The notes: a model not told the origin generated them from the letters alone. DNA of 57,933 nucleotides from JAMOBE01 sp039908285 (GCA_039908285.1 JAMOBE010000016.1:1-57933), one strand, 5' to 3'; shown: positions 1 to 7,858, numbered from the stretch's first letter. Made by a program: numbers and translations.

Positions 1-762
1 ATGGCCGACGGGTCGCACGGCGAGTGGACCTCGCAGGGCGGCACGTGGACGGGCGCCGACGGCTCCACCTCGACGTGGAACGCCGACGGTTCGGGCAGCT
101 ACAGCAACGCCGATGGGTCACACGGTCAGTACAACGCCGATGGCTCGGGCAGCACGACCTACGCCGACGGGTCGTCCGACACCTGGGATGCCAACGGCAA
201 TCACGTCTACACGACGGCCGGTGGCGACGCGGGCGCTCCGGTTCCGGGCGAGTACACCAACACCGACGGCTCCACCGATACCTGGAACGCCGACGGCACG
301 TGCTCGACGACCGAACCGGACGGCACGACCAATACCTACAACGCCGACAACTCGGGCACCACGACCTATCCGGATGGATCGGTCGAGGTCCACAATGCCG
401 ACGGCTCGGGCAGCTATACCGGGGCGGACGGGTCGGTCTCCACCTGGAACGCCGACGGCTCCGGCACCTGGACGGGCGCCGACGGCTCCACCTCGACGTG
501 GAATGCCGACGGCTCCGGTTCGTGGACCGGCGCGGACGGCTCGTCTTCGGTGTGGAACGCGGACCACTCGGGCTCGTGGAACAACGCGGATGGGTCACAT
601 GGCCAGTACAATGCCGACGGATCGGGTAATGCCACCTACTCCGACGGCGCTACGTCAACATGGAATGCCGACGGCTCCGGGACCTATACCGCGGCTGATG
701 GCACCGTGACGACCTGGCCGGCGTACAACACCGCTGCGACCAATAACGCCAACGCCGCGTAA
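1..762 (+). CDS. Nonapeptide-repeat, low-complexity acidic protein (possibly 5' partial)
   Basis: The 253-residue reading frame is almost wholly built of nine-residue units of the form ADGSxSxWN or ADGSGSxTx, about 26-28 in number, often alternating as 18-residue pairs. One longer irregular unit lies near residues 75-90. The composition is extreme: I find no Lys, Arg, Leu, Ile or Phe, one Cys, and many Asp, Gly, Ser, Thr, Asn, Trp and Tyr. No signal peptide or membrane segment is seen. A nine-residue period is also that of RTX calcium beta-rolls, but the RTX consensus GGxGxD is not followed, so a beta-solenoid is only an inference. The frame opens with ATG at base 1, so the ribosome site is outside the window and the true start may lie upstream. 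The gene is followed by a small basic gene and a terminator. I do not recognise a family. Confidence 0.75.
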   Translation: MADGSHGEWTSQGGTWTGADGSTSTWNADGSGSYSNADGSHGQYNADGSGSTTYADGSSDTWDANGNHVYTTAGGDAGAPVPGEYTNTDGSTDTWNADGTCSTTEPDGTTNTYNADNSGTTTYPDGSVEVHNADGSGSYTGADGSVSTWNADGSGTWTGADGSTSTWNADGSGSWTGADGSSSVWNADHSGSWNNADGSHGQYNADGSGNATYSDGATSTWNADGSGTYTAADGTVTTWPAYNTAATNNANAA

Positions 763-847
763 CCTGTGACGGGGGGTGGGGATCGCCGGCGATCCCCACC
801 CCCTGAATCGCAGGCGTAACAATAGCTGTTTCATCGAGGGGGCCGGG

Positions 848-1021
848 ATGGCTGACAATAAGGACGACAAGGGACATGTGCCCGTCAGGGGAGACGAGGC
901 ACTGGCTCGAAACAAGGTGCAGGTGCAACGTAACGAGGTCCGGCACATTCTGAACCGGATCAAGGCAAGCAAGGCAAAGCGGATGGCCAGCCGGCCACAG
1001 CCGCATATCGAGAAGAAGTAA
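848..1021 (+). CDS. Small basic protein of unknown function
   Basis: This 57-residue frame starts at an ATG preceded by a clear GAGGGGG ribosome site about six bases upstream and ends just before a perfect hairpin terminator. The product is hydrophilic and basic, rich in Lys, Arg, Asn and Gln, with a possible helix over its second half (about residues 20-48) and no membrane segment. It lies 85 bases after the acidic repeat protein in the same direction, so the two may share a transcript. A basic partner for a very acidic repeat protein is an attractive idea but only inference. I do not recognise a family. Confidence 0.6.
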   Translation: MADNKDDKGHVPVRGDEALARNKVQVQRNEVRHILNRIKASKAKRMASRPQPHIEKK

Positions 1022-1027
1022 CAAGGG

Positions 1028-1062
1028 GCGTCGGAAGTCAAAAGACTTCCGACGCTTTCGTT
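1028..1062 (+). terminator. Rho-independent terminator
   Basis: A perfect 12-bp stem (GCGTCGGAAGTC with GACTTCCGACGC) with an AAAA loop is followed by TTTCGTT. It sits seven bases after the stop of the small basic gene and ends the first transcript. Confidence 0.85.
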
Positions 1063-1320
1063 AAGGCTTTGCCCAGAAATAACCGCTCCAGATTGCGCCG
1101 GATTTTGGTTCGTCCGCCAGGCCCGTCAAGGGGCGCGTACCAGGGCTGTTCGGTTCTCATTTTTCTTGGGCTGTCGCCCAAACCCGCCTGGGGCCTGGAG
1201 GCCCCAGACCCCCAATAAATTCATCCTATATTCGGCCGTTAGAATGAAATTTTGTAACTGCCCAGGTACCCGGGTGTGCGAGAGAGTTCAAGCTCATATA
1301 AGTCAGCCATAAAGAGAAGG

Positions 1321-1405
1321 CGTGAGTGCCTGAGGCCCTCGCGCTCCCCATTTTTCACCAGGATGAAAAGTCATGGGGAGCGCGAGGGGCCTCTCGGCCC
1401 CTCGC
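1321..1405 (+). repeat. Palindromic interspersed repeat, copy 1
   Basis: This is an imperfect long palindrome. The outer arms are GGCCCTCGCGCTCCCC and its complement GGGGAGCGCGAGGGGCC, and the core is TTTTTCACCAGGATGAAAAG. A further CTCTCGGCCCCTCGC tail follows. The same structure occurs inverted at 22842-22953 and direct at 55219-55302, with a half-arm at 16593-16612. Conserved stem sequence in intergenic DNA suggests a REP-like or small non-autonomous element. Confidence 0.75.
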
Positions 1406-1501
1406 AAACTTCCTTTTAGTTGATACATGTATAACAATTTCCTCCACACATAGGGGTGGCTAGGCAGTTACTATGAATCAAATAGAAAGGGGGGGGGCGG
1501 G

Positions 1502-1560
1502 GCATCACGCCAATGGCGTGTCTATGACACGACGCCCCGGGCGGGGTTTGGGGCGGCAGC
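1502..1560 (+). repeat. CACGCC hairpin / GCCCCGGGC repeat, copy 1
   Basis: The sequence starts GCATCACGCC, holds a small hairpin (CACGCCAATGGCGTG), then ACACGACGCCCCGGGCGGG, and ends in a GGGGCGG.AG stretch. A near-identical copy in the same orientation lies at 5715-5770. Both are intergenic and together bracket the cyclase and the orphan nuclease gene. Confidence 0.7.
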
Positions 1561-1624
1561 TCCAAGTTTAACTGCCGGATTTAGGGTCATTGATGCCGTT
1601 GATCAACCGTTACGCTCGTCTGGA

Positions 1625-3775
1625 TCATCCCTTGGGAATGGTCCACACGCCGTCCCAGCCGTCGGCGGGAGGGTGGCCGGCCAGGGTTTCGGCGCGGGTG
1701 GCCATGACCTGTGGCGGTCCGCCGCCCGTAGAGGGACCACACCCGCCTGGTGCCGGGGACATCGCTCGCCAGCGCTCCGCCGCCGTGGCGAAGTCGCGGG
1801 CGCGGTAGGCGGCCAGGGCTGCCTGGTAGGCCGCCACGTGGGCGTGGTGTTCCGCCGTCGCCTCGGCCAGGGGAGCGACGGGCATGAAGACCGTGACCGG
1901 CTCGGTCTTGCCCTTGACGTGGACCTGGTCCAGCTCGCACAGCAGGACCTCCGACTCGATCGCCGCCGCCGTCACCGCCGACAGCACGACGGCGCAGTCG
2001 TAGACCCCGGGCAGGCCTTCCAGCCGCGAGGCGATGTTCACCGTCTCGCCGACGGCCGTGTAGTTGAACCGCTGCCGGGCTCCCACGTTGCCCACCACCG
2101 CCGGACCGGAGTGCAGGCCGATCTTGACGGAAAAGCCGAACTCCCCCCGCGCCAGGGCCGCCGCGCGTTCCCTGGCGATGTTCGTCGCGGCGAGGCAGGC
2201 GGTCCGCGCGGCGTGTTGCGCATGGTCGGGATCGTCGGCCGGAGCCCCCCAGAACGCCATGACGGCATCGCCGATGAACTTGTCCACATAGCCGCCGGTC
2301 TCCTCGACGGCGGCGACCACCAGGCTGAGGTAATGGTTGGTCAACTCCATCAGCTCATGGGGAGAGACCCGACCGGACAGCGCCGTGAACCCGGAGAGAT
2401 CGGCGAACATCACGGTCAACTCGCGCAGTTCTCCGCCGAGAAGGGGATCGGTTTCGGCCTCCGACAGGCGAGCCACCACGTTGGGCGACAGATAGTGGCC
2501 GAAGGCCCGCTGGATCTTTCGTCGACGGCGGTCCTCGACCATGTAGCGGCTGGCGTAGATGCTGGCCATGGCGGGAACGAACGCGAAAAACGCCCCCGAT
2601 ATGGGCATCCAGACGCCCAGAGTCAGCAGTCCGGCCGCACCGCCGAACAGCCCGGTCAGCAGCAGGCCCGCCGCTCCCGCCGCCAGCACCGGCCGCAGGA
2701 CCAGGCTCGCGGTGCCAACCAGCAGCGTGGTCAGTGCCGTCACGCCGCCGACGGCCCACGGCGACGCCGGCCGGATGGTGTGACCTCGCAGGACCGCGTC
2801 TACCGCCGCCGCATGGATGAACACGCCCGGCACCGTGCCCGACGCGGGCGACGAGAGCGGCAGCGGGTCGAGACGGCAGCCGCTGACGACGGCGGCGGTC
2901 GGCGGCGGCTCGGGCTCGCCCACGAGGAGCAGGCGGTCGGCGGCAAACTTGCGATCCTCGTCGGGAAGCGTCGTGCCGACGAACACGATGCGCCCCTCCA
3001 GGGCCTTCCGCAGGCTGTCCACCTGGTCGGCGCAGTGGAGCACGTCGATCATCGAGAAGGCTGGGATCAGCCGCTCCAGCGGCGCGGTGGGGGCGATCAT
3101 CACCGGAGCGTCGAAGCCCCTGGCTCCCGCCTTGGCCAGGGCCGCCGCGGCCAGGCCCGGCCGGAAGACGCCGTCGGGTCCGGGGAAACCGGCCGGCACC
3201 GTCCGCACCGAACCGTCACTGTCGGAAACCAGGTCCGCCATTCCCATGGCCGTCGGGTCGCCGCGGACGTTGAGGGCGAACTGGAACGGCGCGGCGGGAA
3301 CGGTCGCGCCGGAGCGGGCGATGACCACGCGCCCACGATGCCTGGCGAAGCCCCCCAGCAGCGGCCGGTCGTAGTTGGGAATGAAGGCGTTGGCGGAATA
3401 GACGAACAGAAGATCGAACGCCACCACCCGCGCCCCGCCGGACTCCAGGACATCCAGCAGTTTCGCCCACTGCGGCGACAGAAAGGTCCGCGGCATGGAC
3501 TTCATTTCGGCGGAGTCCAGGCTTCGATCGTCGAGGGCGATCACCGCGACCCGGTCGGAGGGCGGCAGGCGCTCCCCCACCACCGTCCCCCGCGCCATCA
3601 CGATCAGATCATAGACCAGGCCATCGACAGGCAAAGGGCTGAGCAACGCCGCCGCCGCCCCCGCCACGGCGGCCACTCCCACCAGCACCACGAGGCGATA
3701 GTAACGGCCGAAAAGCGCCGCCGCCTTTCTACCGATCTGGCGAAGACGATGCCCCTTCTCCGGTGCCACGATCAA
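1625..3775 (-). CDS. CHASE2-domain class III adenylate/guanylate cyclase
   Basis: Membrane-bound sensor cyclase that probably makes cAMP from ATP in response to an extracytoplasmic signal. An N-terminal membrane helix (about residues 23-46) leads into a periplasmic CHASE2 domain (about 50-330), then three closely spaced hydrophobic helices (about 335-410), then a class III cyclase domain (about 470-640). Metal-binding aspartates are visible in FADLSGFT and FIGDAVMAFWGAP, and the late YTAVGETVN motif is present. Length (716 residues) is normal for the family. The start is TTG and overlaps the TGA of the upstream partner gene (TTGA), suggesting translational coupling; a GTG two codons later is an alternative. 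Adenylate rather than guanylate specificity is inferred from the family. Confidence 0.9.
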   Translation of the reverse strand: MIVAPEKGHRLRQIGRKAAALFGRYYRLVVLVGVAAVAGAAAALLSPLPVDGLVYDLIVMARGTVVGERLPPSDRVAVIALDDRSLDSAEMKSMPRTFLSPQWAKLLDVLESGGARVVAFDLLFVYSANAFIPNYDRPLLGGFARHRGRVVIARSGATVPAAPFQFALNVRGDPTAMGMADLVSDSDGSVRTVPAGFPGPDGVFRPGLAAAALAKAGARGFDAPVMIAPTAPLERLIPAFSMIDVLHCADQVDSLRKALEGRIVFVGTTLPDEDRKFAADRLLLVGEPEPPPTAAVVSGCRLDPLPLSSPASGTVPGVFIHAAAVDAVLRGHTIRPASPWAVGGVTALTTLLVGTASLVLRPVLAAGAAGLLLTGLFGGAAGLLTLGVWMPISGAFFAFVPAMASIYASRYMVEDRRRRKIQRAFGHYLSPNVVARLSEAETDPLLGGELRELTVMFADLSGFTALSGRVSPHELMELTNHYLSLVVAAVEETGGYVDKFIGDAVMAFWGAPADDPDHAQHAARTACLAATNIARERAAALARGEFGFSVKIGLHSGPAVVGNVGARQRFNYTAVGETVNIASRLEGLPGVYDCAVVLSAVTAAAIESEVLLCELDQVHVKGKTEPVTVFMPVAPLAEATAEHHAHVAAYQAALAAYRARDFATAAERWRAMSPAPGGCGPSTGGGPPQVMATRAETLAGHPPADGWDGVWTIPKG

Positions 3776-4425
3776 TCGAGTCGGATCAGGCAGACCTGCT
3801 TGTCGGCCTCGCTGGAGACGGTCACCCGCACCGACGCGGGAGTCTGCCCTTCCGCCCTGGGCAGCAGGACGAGGCGATACGCCTTGTCATTTTCCAGCGA
3901 CGGGGCGGAGCGCGGCATGATCACCTGCGCCCCCTTGTTCAGGGGGATCTCCGTCAGGAGCCTGGCGTCATCGAATATCTGGATGGCGCGGTAATACTTG
4001 TACCCCTCGCCGGCCAGGACGCATTCCAGGCGGGAGGGGACCAACTTGGCGCCGATGGCGCGCAGGACCACGCCGCCGGCGACACCCGCGGTCTTGACGG
4101 TGACTTCTTCGGGGCATTGCTCCTGGTTGAGGTCGCGGACCACCCCGCCCTCGGCATCGAAGCGCTTTTCCGTCACCGTGAGCTTGCCGCCACGCACCTC
4201 GACGGTCTTGCAGGTCTGATAGTGGACGAAGGACACGGTGTCCGTGCCCAGAGTGAACACGGCGCCGTCGGAGATTTCGGTGTAGGGGCTGAGGGCCGCC
4301 TGGGTTCCACTGTAACCGACGATCAGCGCCGCCGGTCCTCCGGCCAACGCAGGCGCGGTGACCACGGCCACCCCAAGTACCCCAAGCCCAAGTACCCCAA
4401 GCACGACCGACAGCCAGCGTCTCAT
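3772..4425 (-). CDS. Exported hypothetical protein coupled to the CHASE2 cyclase
   Basis: The 217-residue product begins with a clear signal peptide (MRRWLSVVLGVLGLGVLG followed by a cleavable Ala-rich end), so it is probably periplasmic. I chose the ATG at 4425 because it has a GGGGAGA ribosome site and places the signal sequence at the N-terminus; a longer frame upstream adds 46 unlikely residues. The mature part has several cysteines but no recognised motif. Its stop codon overlaps the cyclase start, so the two are probably made together. A role as a periplasmic partner or ligand sensor for the CHASE2 domain is an inference from that coupling. Confidence 0.7.
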   Translation of the reverse strand: MRRWLSVVLGVLGLGVLGVAVVTAPALAGGPAALIVGYSGTQAALSPYTEISDGAVFTLGTDTVSFVHYQTCKTVEVRGGKLTVTEKRFDAEGGVVRDLNQEQCPEEVTVKTAGVAGGVVLRAIGAKLVPSRLECVLAGEGYKYYRAIQIFDDARLLTEIPLNKGAQVIMPRSAPSLENDKAYRLVLLPRAEGQTPASVRVTVSSEADKQVCLIRLD

Positions 4426-4876
4426 CGCTTGTCTCCCCCAGGACCACCCACGACGGAGTATTGTACACGAAAGGGGAACGAATGAAAAGATGATTGAACG
4501 TCGTAGGCAGGATGAATCGGGTGAAGGAGAGTCACTGGAATTGGAACCGGAATGCCCTCCCACCCTCCTCTCTGGGCTGTTCAGTTCTCCCGAGTGTGGT
4601 CGGAGTGGCTCACACGCGCGCGTACCGTTGGCCTCAACATCCTGCGCACCAATAGTGCACCAAAGCCAACAACGATCACCTTAGCGGCTCGCACCACTTA
4701 AATATGCAACATCGTACCGGGAGATATCAGATCAACAGAACAGCCCAGGAATTTTGGCTTGACCGCGGATGGCTTCGCTGTCACAATACGCGATAGGCCG
4801 ATGTTACGAAACGTAAAGGTTATGTTGCCCGCCGGCCATAGACCGACAACGAACAAAATGCCAGAGGAAGTAAAAC
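4426..4876. other. Gene-free region upstream of the orphan nuclease gene
   Basis: About 450 bases without a supported gene lie between divergent genes. The segment 4494-4530 is one copy of the TCGGGTGAAGGAG repeat. Base composition falls from about 4690 onwards, matching the AT-rich gene that follows. Promoters for both flanking genes must lie here, but I see no clear sigma70 pair. Confidence 0.5.
4494..4530 (+). repeat. TCGGGTGAAGGAG repeat, copy 1
   Basis: This segment matches 5810-5845 over about 36 bases with one indel and a few mismatches, in the same orientation. The two copies flank the AT-rich nuclease gene as near-direct repeats. Shorter related ends occur near 10795 and 13340-13360. 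Confidence 0.6.
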
Positions 4877-5614
4877 ATGGATAAGTTGCAGCTAATTCAG
4901 TACCTAGCCAATAATACTAGCAGTCAAAAGCCAGCTATCACAACCATTGCACGCGATCTTGGAGTGCTTCCTGATACAGTAGCAATATTGAAGGATGAGA
5001 TTAATAGTGATGGCGTTTTCAATATCAAATCCGGTAAGGGCGGTGGCCTGACATTGGAAGGTGGGATAGGTAAGGAGATTGGTGTATATCCACATGTGCT
5101 CCAGTACGCGAAGAAATGGGTGAGCGATAGTATTTATGGCATGCACGGAGTTACGGGGCAGATCCTTAATGAAACCCACAAGAAGAAGCTAAGGGGAAAA
5201 TGGAGCAATCCTGATTTCTCACTGCTAAACGTTCATAAGTTCCTGCACGCGCCCAACAAAGTAATAGATGTAGTATCAATTGAGGTTAAGCACGCCACAA
5301 CTCAGTTTGATGTGTCATGTGTTTATGAGGCTTTGGCGCATACTCGTGCTTCGAACTACAGTGTTCTATTTATATGCGATGATCCGACAAACAATATTTC
5401 TGCAAGAGGAGAACTCGATACTCTTGAAGAGGTCAAGATTGAATGCGTCAGACTCGGAATTGGCCTGGTTGTCTCAGAATACCCTTGCGACATAAATTAT
5501 TGGAAATACATAATACCAGCAAAGGAGCACAAGCCTGACCTTCGGAGAGTCGACGCGTTCATTGAGGATGCTTTCGGCCCAGACGACAAAAATTGGCTAA
5601 AACAGGCTTTGTAG
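4877..5614 (+). CDS. Orphan PD-(D/E)XK nuclease-like protein with N-terminal winged-helix-like region
   Basis: The 245-residue product has a probable helix-turn-helix over about residues 18-60, then a stretch with the nuclease-type signature P112-D113 followed by E136-V-K138 in a beta-strand context (SIEVKH). That order fits the PD-(D/E)XK fold of restriction and repair nucleases; the assignment is from motif only. The gene is clearly richer in A and T than its neighbours, with foreign codon use (many ATA, AAT and TTA-type codons), and sits alone between two pairs of repeats, all signs of transfer. AGAGGAAG lies about seven bases before the ATG. No methyltransferase or toxin partner is next to it. 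It could be a solitary restriction enzyme or a defence protein; the exact role is unknown. Confidence 0.65.
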   Translation: MDKLQLIQYLANNTSSQKPAITTIARDLGVLPDTVAILKDEINSDGVFNIKSGKGGGLTLEGGIGKEIGVYPHVLQYAKKWVSDSIYGMHGVTGQILNETHKKKLRGKWSNPDFSLLNVHKFLHAPNKVIDVVSIEVKHATTQFDVSCVYEALAHTRASNYSVLFICDDPTNNISARGELDTLEEVKIECVRLGIGLVVSEYPCDINYWKYIIPAKEHKPDLRRVDAFIEDAFGPDDKNWLKQAL

Positions 5615-5626
5615 TTCAATACAATG

Positions 5627-5663
5627 CGCATCGCCGGAAGTCCCCCGGACTTTCGGCGGTGCG
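5627..5663 (+). terminator. Hairpin after the nuclease gene
   Basis: A 17-bp stem (CGCATCGCCGGAAGTCC with GGACTTTCGGCGGTGCG, three mismatches) and a CCC loop begin 13 bases after the stop. Only a weak T stretch follows, so it is a probable but not ideal terminator. Confidence 0.5.
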
Positions 5664-5714
5664 TGTTAACGTGGCGCACTCGATCCCCACTCGGTTTCAT
5701 TAATAACTGCAAGA

Positions 5715-5770
5715 GCATCACGCCAAAAGCGTGCTATTGACACGACGCCCCGGGCGGGTGTGGGCGGTAG
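5715..5770 (+). repeat. CACGCC hairpin / GCCCCGGGC repeat, copy 2
   Basis: Same order of blocks as 1502-1560: GCATCACGCC, a small hairpin, ACACGACGCCCCGGGCGGG and a GGGCGG tail. The hairpin loop differs (CAAAAG instead of CAATGG), as expected when only pairing is kept. Confidence 0.7.
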
Positions 5771-5809
5771 TCTGCATGCTTACTACAAGCGGGCCATAAT
5801 TAGAGCTGC

Positions 5810-5868
5810 TGAACGGCGTAGCAGGATGAGTCGGGTGAAGGAGTGAAAGCCGCCATCTTCACTCCCCC
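5810..5868 (+). repeat. TCGGGTGAAGGAG repeat, copy 2
   Basis: The first 36 bases match 4494-4530. The following CCGCCATCTTCACTCCC is shared with 13363-13379, linking this copy to the large palindrome there. It is followed by a C-rich/G-rich hairpin (CCCCCTCCCCCCGGAAGAGG) just before the stop of the next gene. Confidence 0.6.
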
Positions 5869-5913
5869 TCCCCCCGGAAGAGGGGGAAGAAGGCTTTCGA
5901 TCCGGCTCCGGTC

Positions 5914-6705
5914 TCAGGTAATGCTGAAACGGGCGAGGGCCTCGGCCAGGTCCTCGCCGAAGGATGGTCCCTTGCGCAGCAGGGCTGCCCGCGGCGGTAG
6001 GGACTCCAGCAGGGGATGCCCCCACTTGTAGCTGGTGAAGAGGGCGAAGGGGATGTTCCGGGTCCGGGGCATGGCGGCGAACGCGCAGGCGAGGTCCACG
6101 CCCGACAGCGGCCCCAGCTCCATAGAGGAGATGATGAGATCGGGACGGATGCGCACGGCGTGTTCGAAGGCCTCGAAGGGACTGCGCACGGCCGTGGAAC
6201 GCAGGCCGCAGGCCGCCAGTTCCCGCTCGACGATGTGGGCCATGGATCGTTCCGGCAGCACGGCCATCACCTCGACGTTCTTCGGGATCACCACCTCGAA
6301 GTCGATGTCGGCGGCAAAGGTCTTCTTGGGCGGCAGTTCCCGAACCAGCCGTGCCCCGCCCTCGAGGGCGCTCTCGGTCAGTTCCCCACGGACGATGGCC
6401 GCGATCTTGTCGGCGAAATGCTGGATGTCCGCCACATTGGCCGGCGAGAGATCGTGGAGGTTCACGAGATACTCGTCGAAGCGATGGGCGATGATCTGCA
6501 TCAGCGGCATGTTGCTGGATCGGCACAGAAGCAGCAGGCTGTGCGACGTCCGCTTCAGGGTGGCCAGGGAGTCGGCGATGGACACGCTGTTGGAGCGGAG
6601 GTTCTCCAGCAGGACCTCCACCATCGACATGCTGTCGACGACCTCCTCGACGAATTCTCGCTCAAGCTGGGCGTCAACCTCTTCGGCATTGAAGAACGTG
6701 GCCAT
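5914..6705 (-). CDS. Hpt-like and pseudo-receiver signalling protein
   Basis: The N-terminal half (about residues 10-110) is helical and carries an Hpt-like pattern with His55 (TSHSLLLL) and a later AHRFDEYL segment. The C-terminal half (about 140-263) looks like a response-regulator receiver fold, but the phosphoacceptor Asp is replaced by Ser194 (PDLIISSMEL) and the usual KP pair is KG. It may therefore accept or relay phosphate through His55 while the receiver acts as a protein-binding module. The start has a GAAGGAG site. It is followed upstream by the cyclophilin gene in the same direction (42-base gap). The partner kinase is not in the window. Confidence 0.7.
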   Translation of the reverse strand: MATFFNAEEVDAQLEREFVEEVVDSMSMVEVLLENLRSNSVSIADSLATLKRTSHSLLLLCRSSNMPLMQIIAHRFDEYLVNLHDLSPANVADIQHFADKIAAIVRGELTESALEGGARLVRELPPKKTFAADIDFEVVIPKNVEVMAVLPERSMAHIVERELAACGLRSTAVRSPFEAFEHAVRIRPDLIISSMELGPLSGVDLACAFAAMPRTRNIPFALFTSYKWGHPLLESLPPRAALLRKGPSFGEDLAEALARFSIT

Positions 6706-6747
6706 GTCCGTCGCTCCTTCTCCCTGGTCGTCCCCGGTCTGCCGTGT

Positions 6748-7305
6748 CTACTCCTTGACGTCGGCGGCGACACGCATGGTGACGATGTGGTCGGGCTCGG
6801 TCACCTTGCCGTTGTTGCCTTCGTCGCCCTTCTTGATCTTGTCCACCAGGTCCATTCCCTCCACCACCTGGCCCCAGATGGTGTACTGGCCATCGAGGAA
6901 GGGAGAGGCCTTGAAGCAGATGAAGAACTGGCTGTCGGCACTGTCGCGGCTCTGGGCCCGGGCCATGGAGACGACGCCACGGATGTGCTTGGCCTTGCTG
7001 GGCGGGCTGAACTCGGCCCTGATCTTCTCGCCCGAGCCACCGCTGCCGGTGCCGGTCGGGTCGCCGGTCTGGGCCATGAAGCCGTCGATGACCCGATGGA
7101 ACACGACGCCGTCATAGAACTTCTGCCGGGTCAGCTCCCGGATGCGCTCCACGTGGAGGGGCGCCAGGTCGGGGCGCATCTCGATGACGACGCGGCCGCT
7201 CTCGAGTTGCATGTAAAGGGTATTCACCGGATCACCGGCTTCGGCCGCCGTGGTCATCGTCAACACTCCCGCAGCAAGAAACAATCCAAACAATGTTTTC
7301 ATCAT
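6748..7305 (-). CDS. Secreted cyclophilin-type peptidyl-prolyl cis-trans isomerase
   Basis: Catalyses proline isomerisation during folding, in the periplasm. A signal peptide occupies about residues 1-23 (ending AEA), followed by a single cyclophilin domain. The active-site stretch FHRVIDGFMAQTGDP is intact, and later QFFICF and the GQVVEGMDLVDKI segment fit the fold. At 185 residues it has normal length for a bacterial PpiA-type enzyme. GGAGG lies upstream of two adjacent ATG codons; I used the first. It lies between coaD and the Hpt protein, all on the minus strand. Confidence 0.93.
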   Translation of the reverse strand: MMKTLFGLFLAAGVLTMTTAAEAGDPVNTLYMQLESGRVVIEMRPDLAPLHVERIRELTRQKFYDGVVFHRVIDGFMAQTGDPTGTGSGGSGEKIRAEFSPPSKAKHIRGVVSMARAQSRDSADSQFFICFKASPFLDGQYTIWGQVVEGMDLVDKIKKGDEGNNGKVTEPDHIVTMRVAADVKE

Positions 7306-7341
7306 CCGACCATCCTCCGATCGACGATGGCGCGCGCGGCC

Positions 7342-7858
7342 TCAGGCGAGGACCGGCGCGCCGTTCTTCTGGCCGTACCGTTCCGCCAGATGTTCGAGCA
7401 CGCGCGGCGGCACGAACGACGAGATGTCACCGCCGAGACGGCCGATCTCCTTGACGAAGCGAGACGAAATGAACTGGCACCGCTCCGAGGCCATCAGGAA
7501 TACGGTCTCGATGGTCGGGCAGATCCGCGTATTCATCGCCGCCATCTGGAACTCGTACTCGAAATCCGATACCGCGCGCAATCCCCTGACGATGACCGTC
7601 GCATTGCACGAGCGCACGAAGTCCACCAGAAGGATGGAGAACGGCCGCACCTCGATGCGGGTCCCATTGCCATGGCGGAGGTGGGCGATTTCGTCGCGTA
7701 CCATGTCGACCCGCTGGTCCAGGGGAAACAGCGGTCCCTTGCCGTCGTTGCCGGCGACGCCGATGATGAGGTGGTCGACGACGCGGGTGGCGCGGACGAT
7801 GATGTCGAGGTGGCCGTTGGTTATGGGATCGAAAGTTCCCGGATAGACGCCGATCCGC

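Larger units (their letters stand above)
1063..1624. other. Gene-free region with two interspersed repeats
   Basis: About 560 bases without a convincing gene lie between the terminator and the convergent cyclase gene. They hold one copy of the 85-bp palindromic family (1321-1405), an AT-rich stretch around 1410-1480, a run of G residues near 1490-1500, and one copy of the CACGCC/GCCCCGGGC repeat (1502-1560). No promoter for a neighbouring gene is needed here because both flanking genes point inwards. Confidence 0.6.

Noticed and set aside
1..762. RTX toxin or adhesin repeats
   Set aside because: The nine-residue period fits, but the GGxGxDxUx consensus and T1SS genes are absent.
1673..3994. 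Long plus-strand frame opposite the cyclase
   Set aside because: Antisense shadow of the CHASE2 cyclase and its partner, with no recognisable motif.
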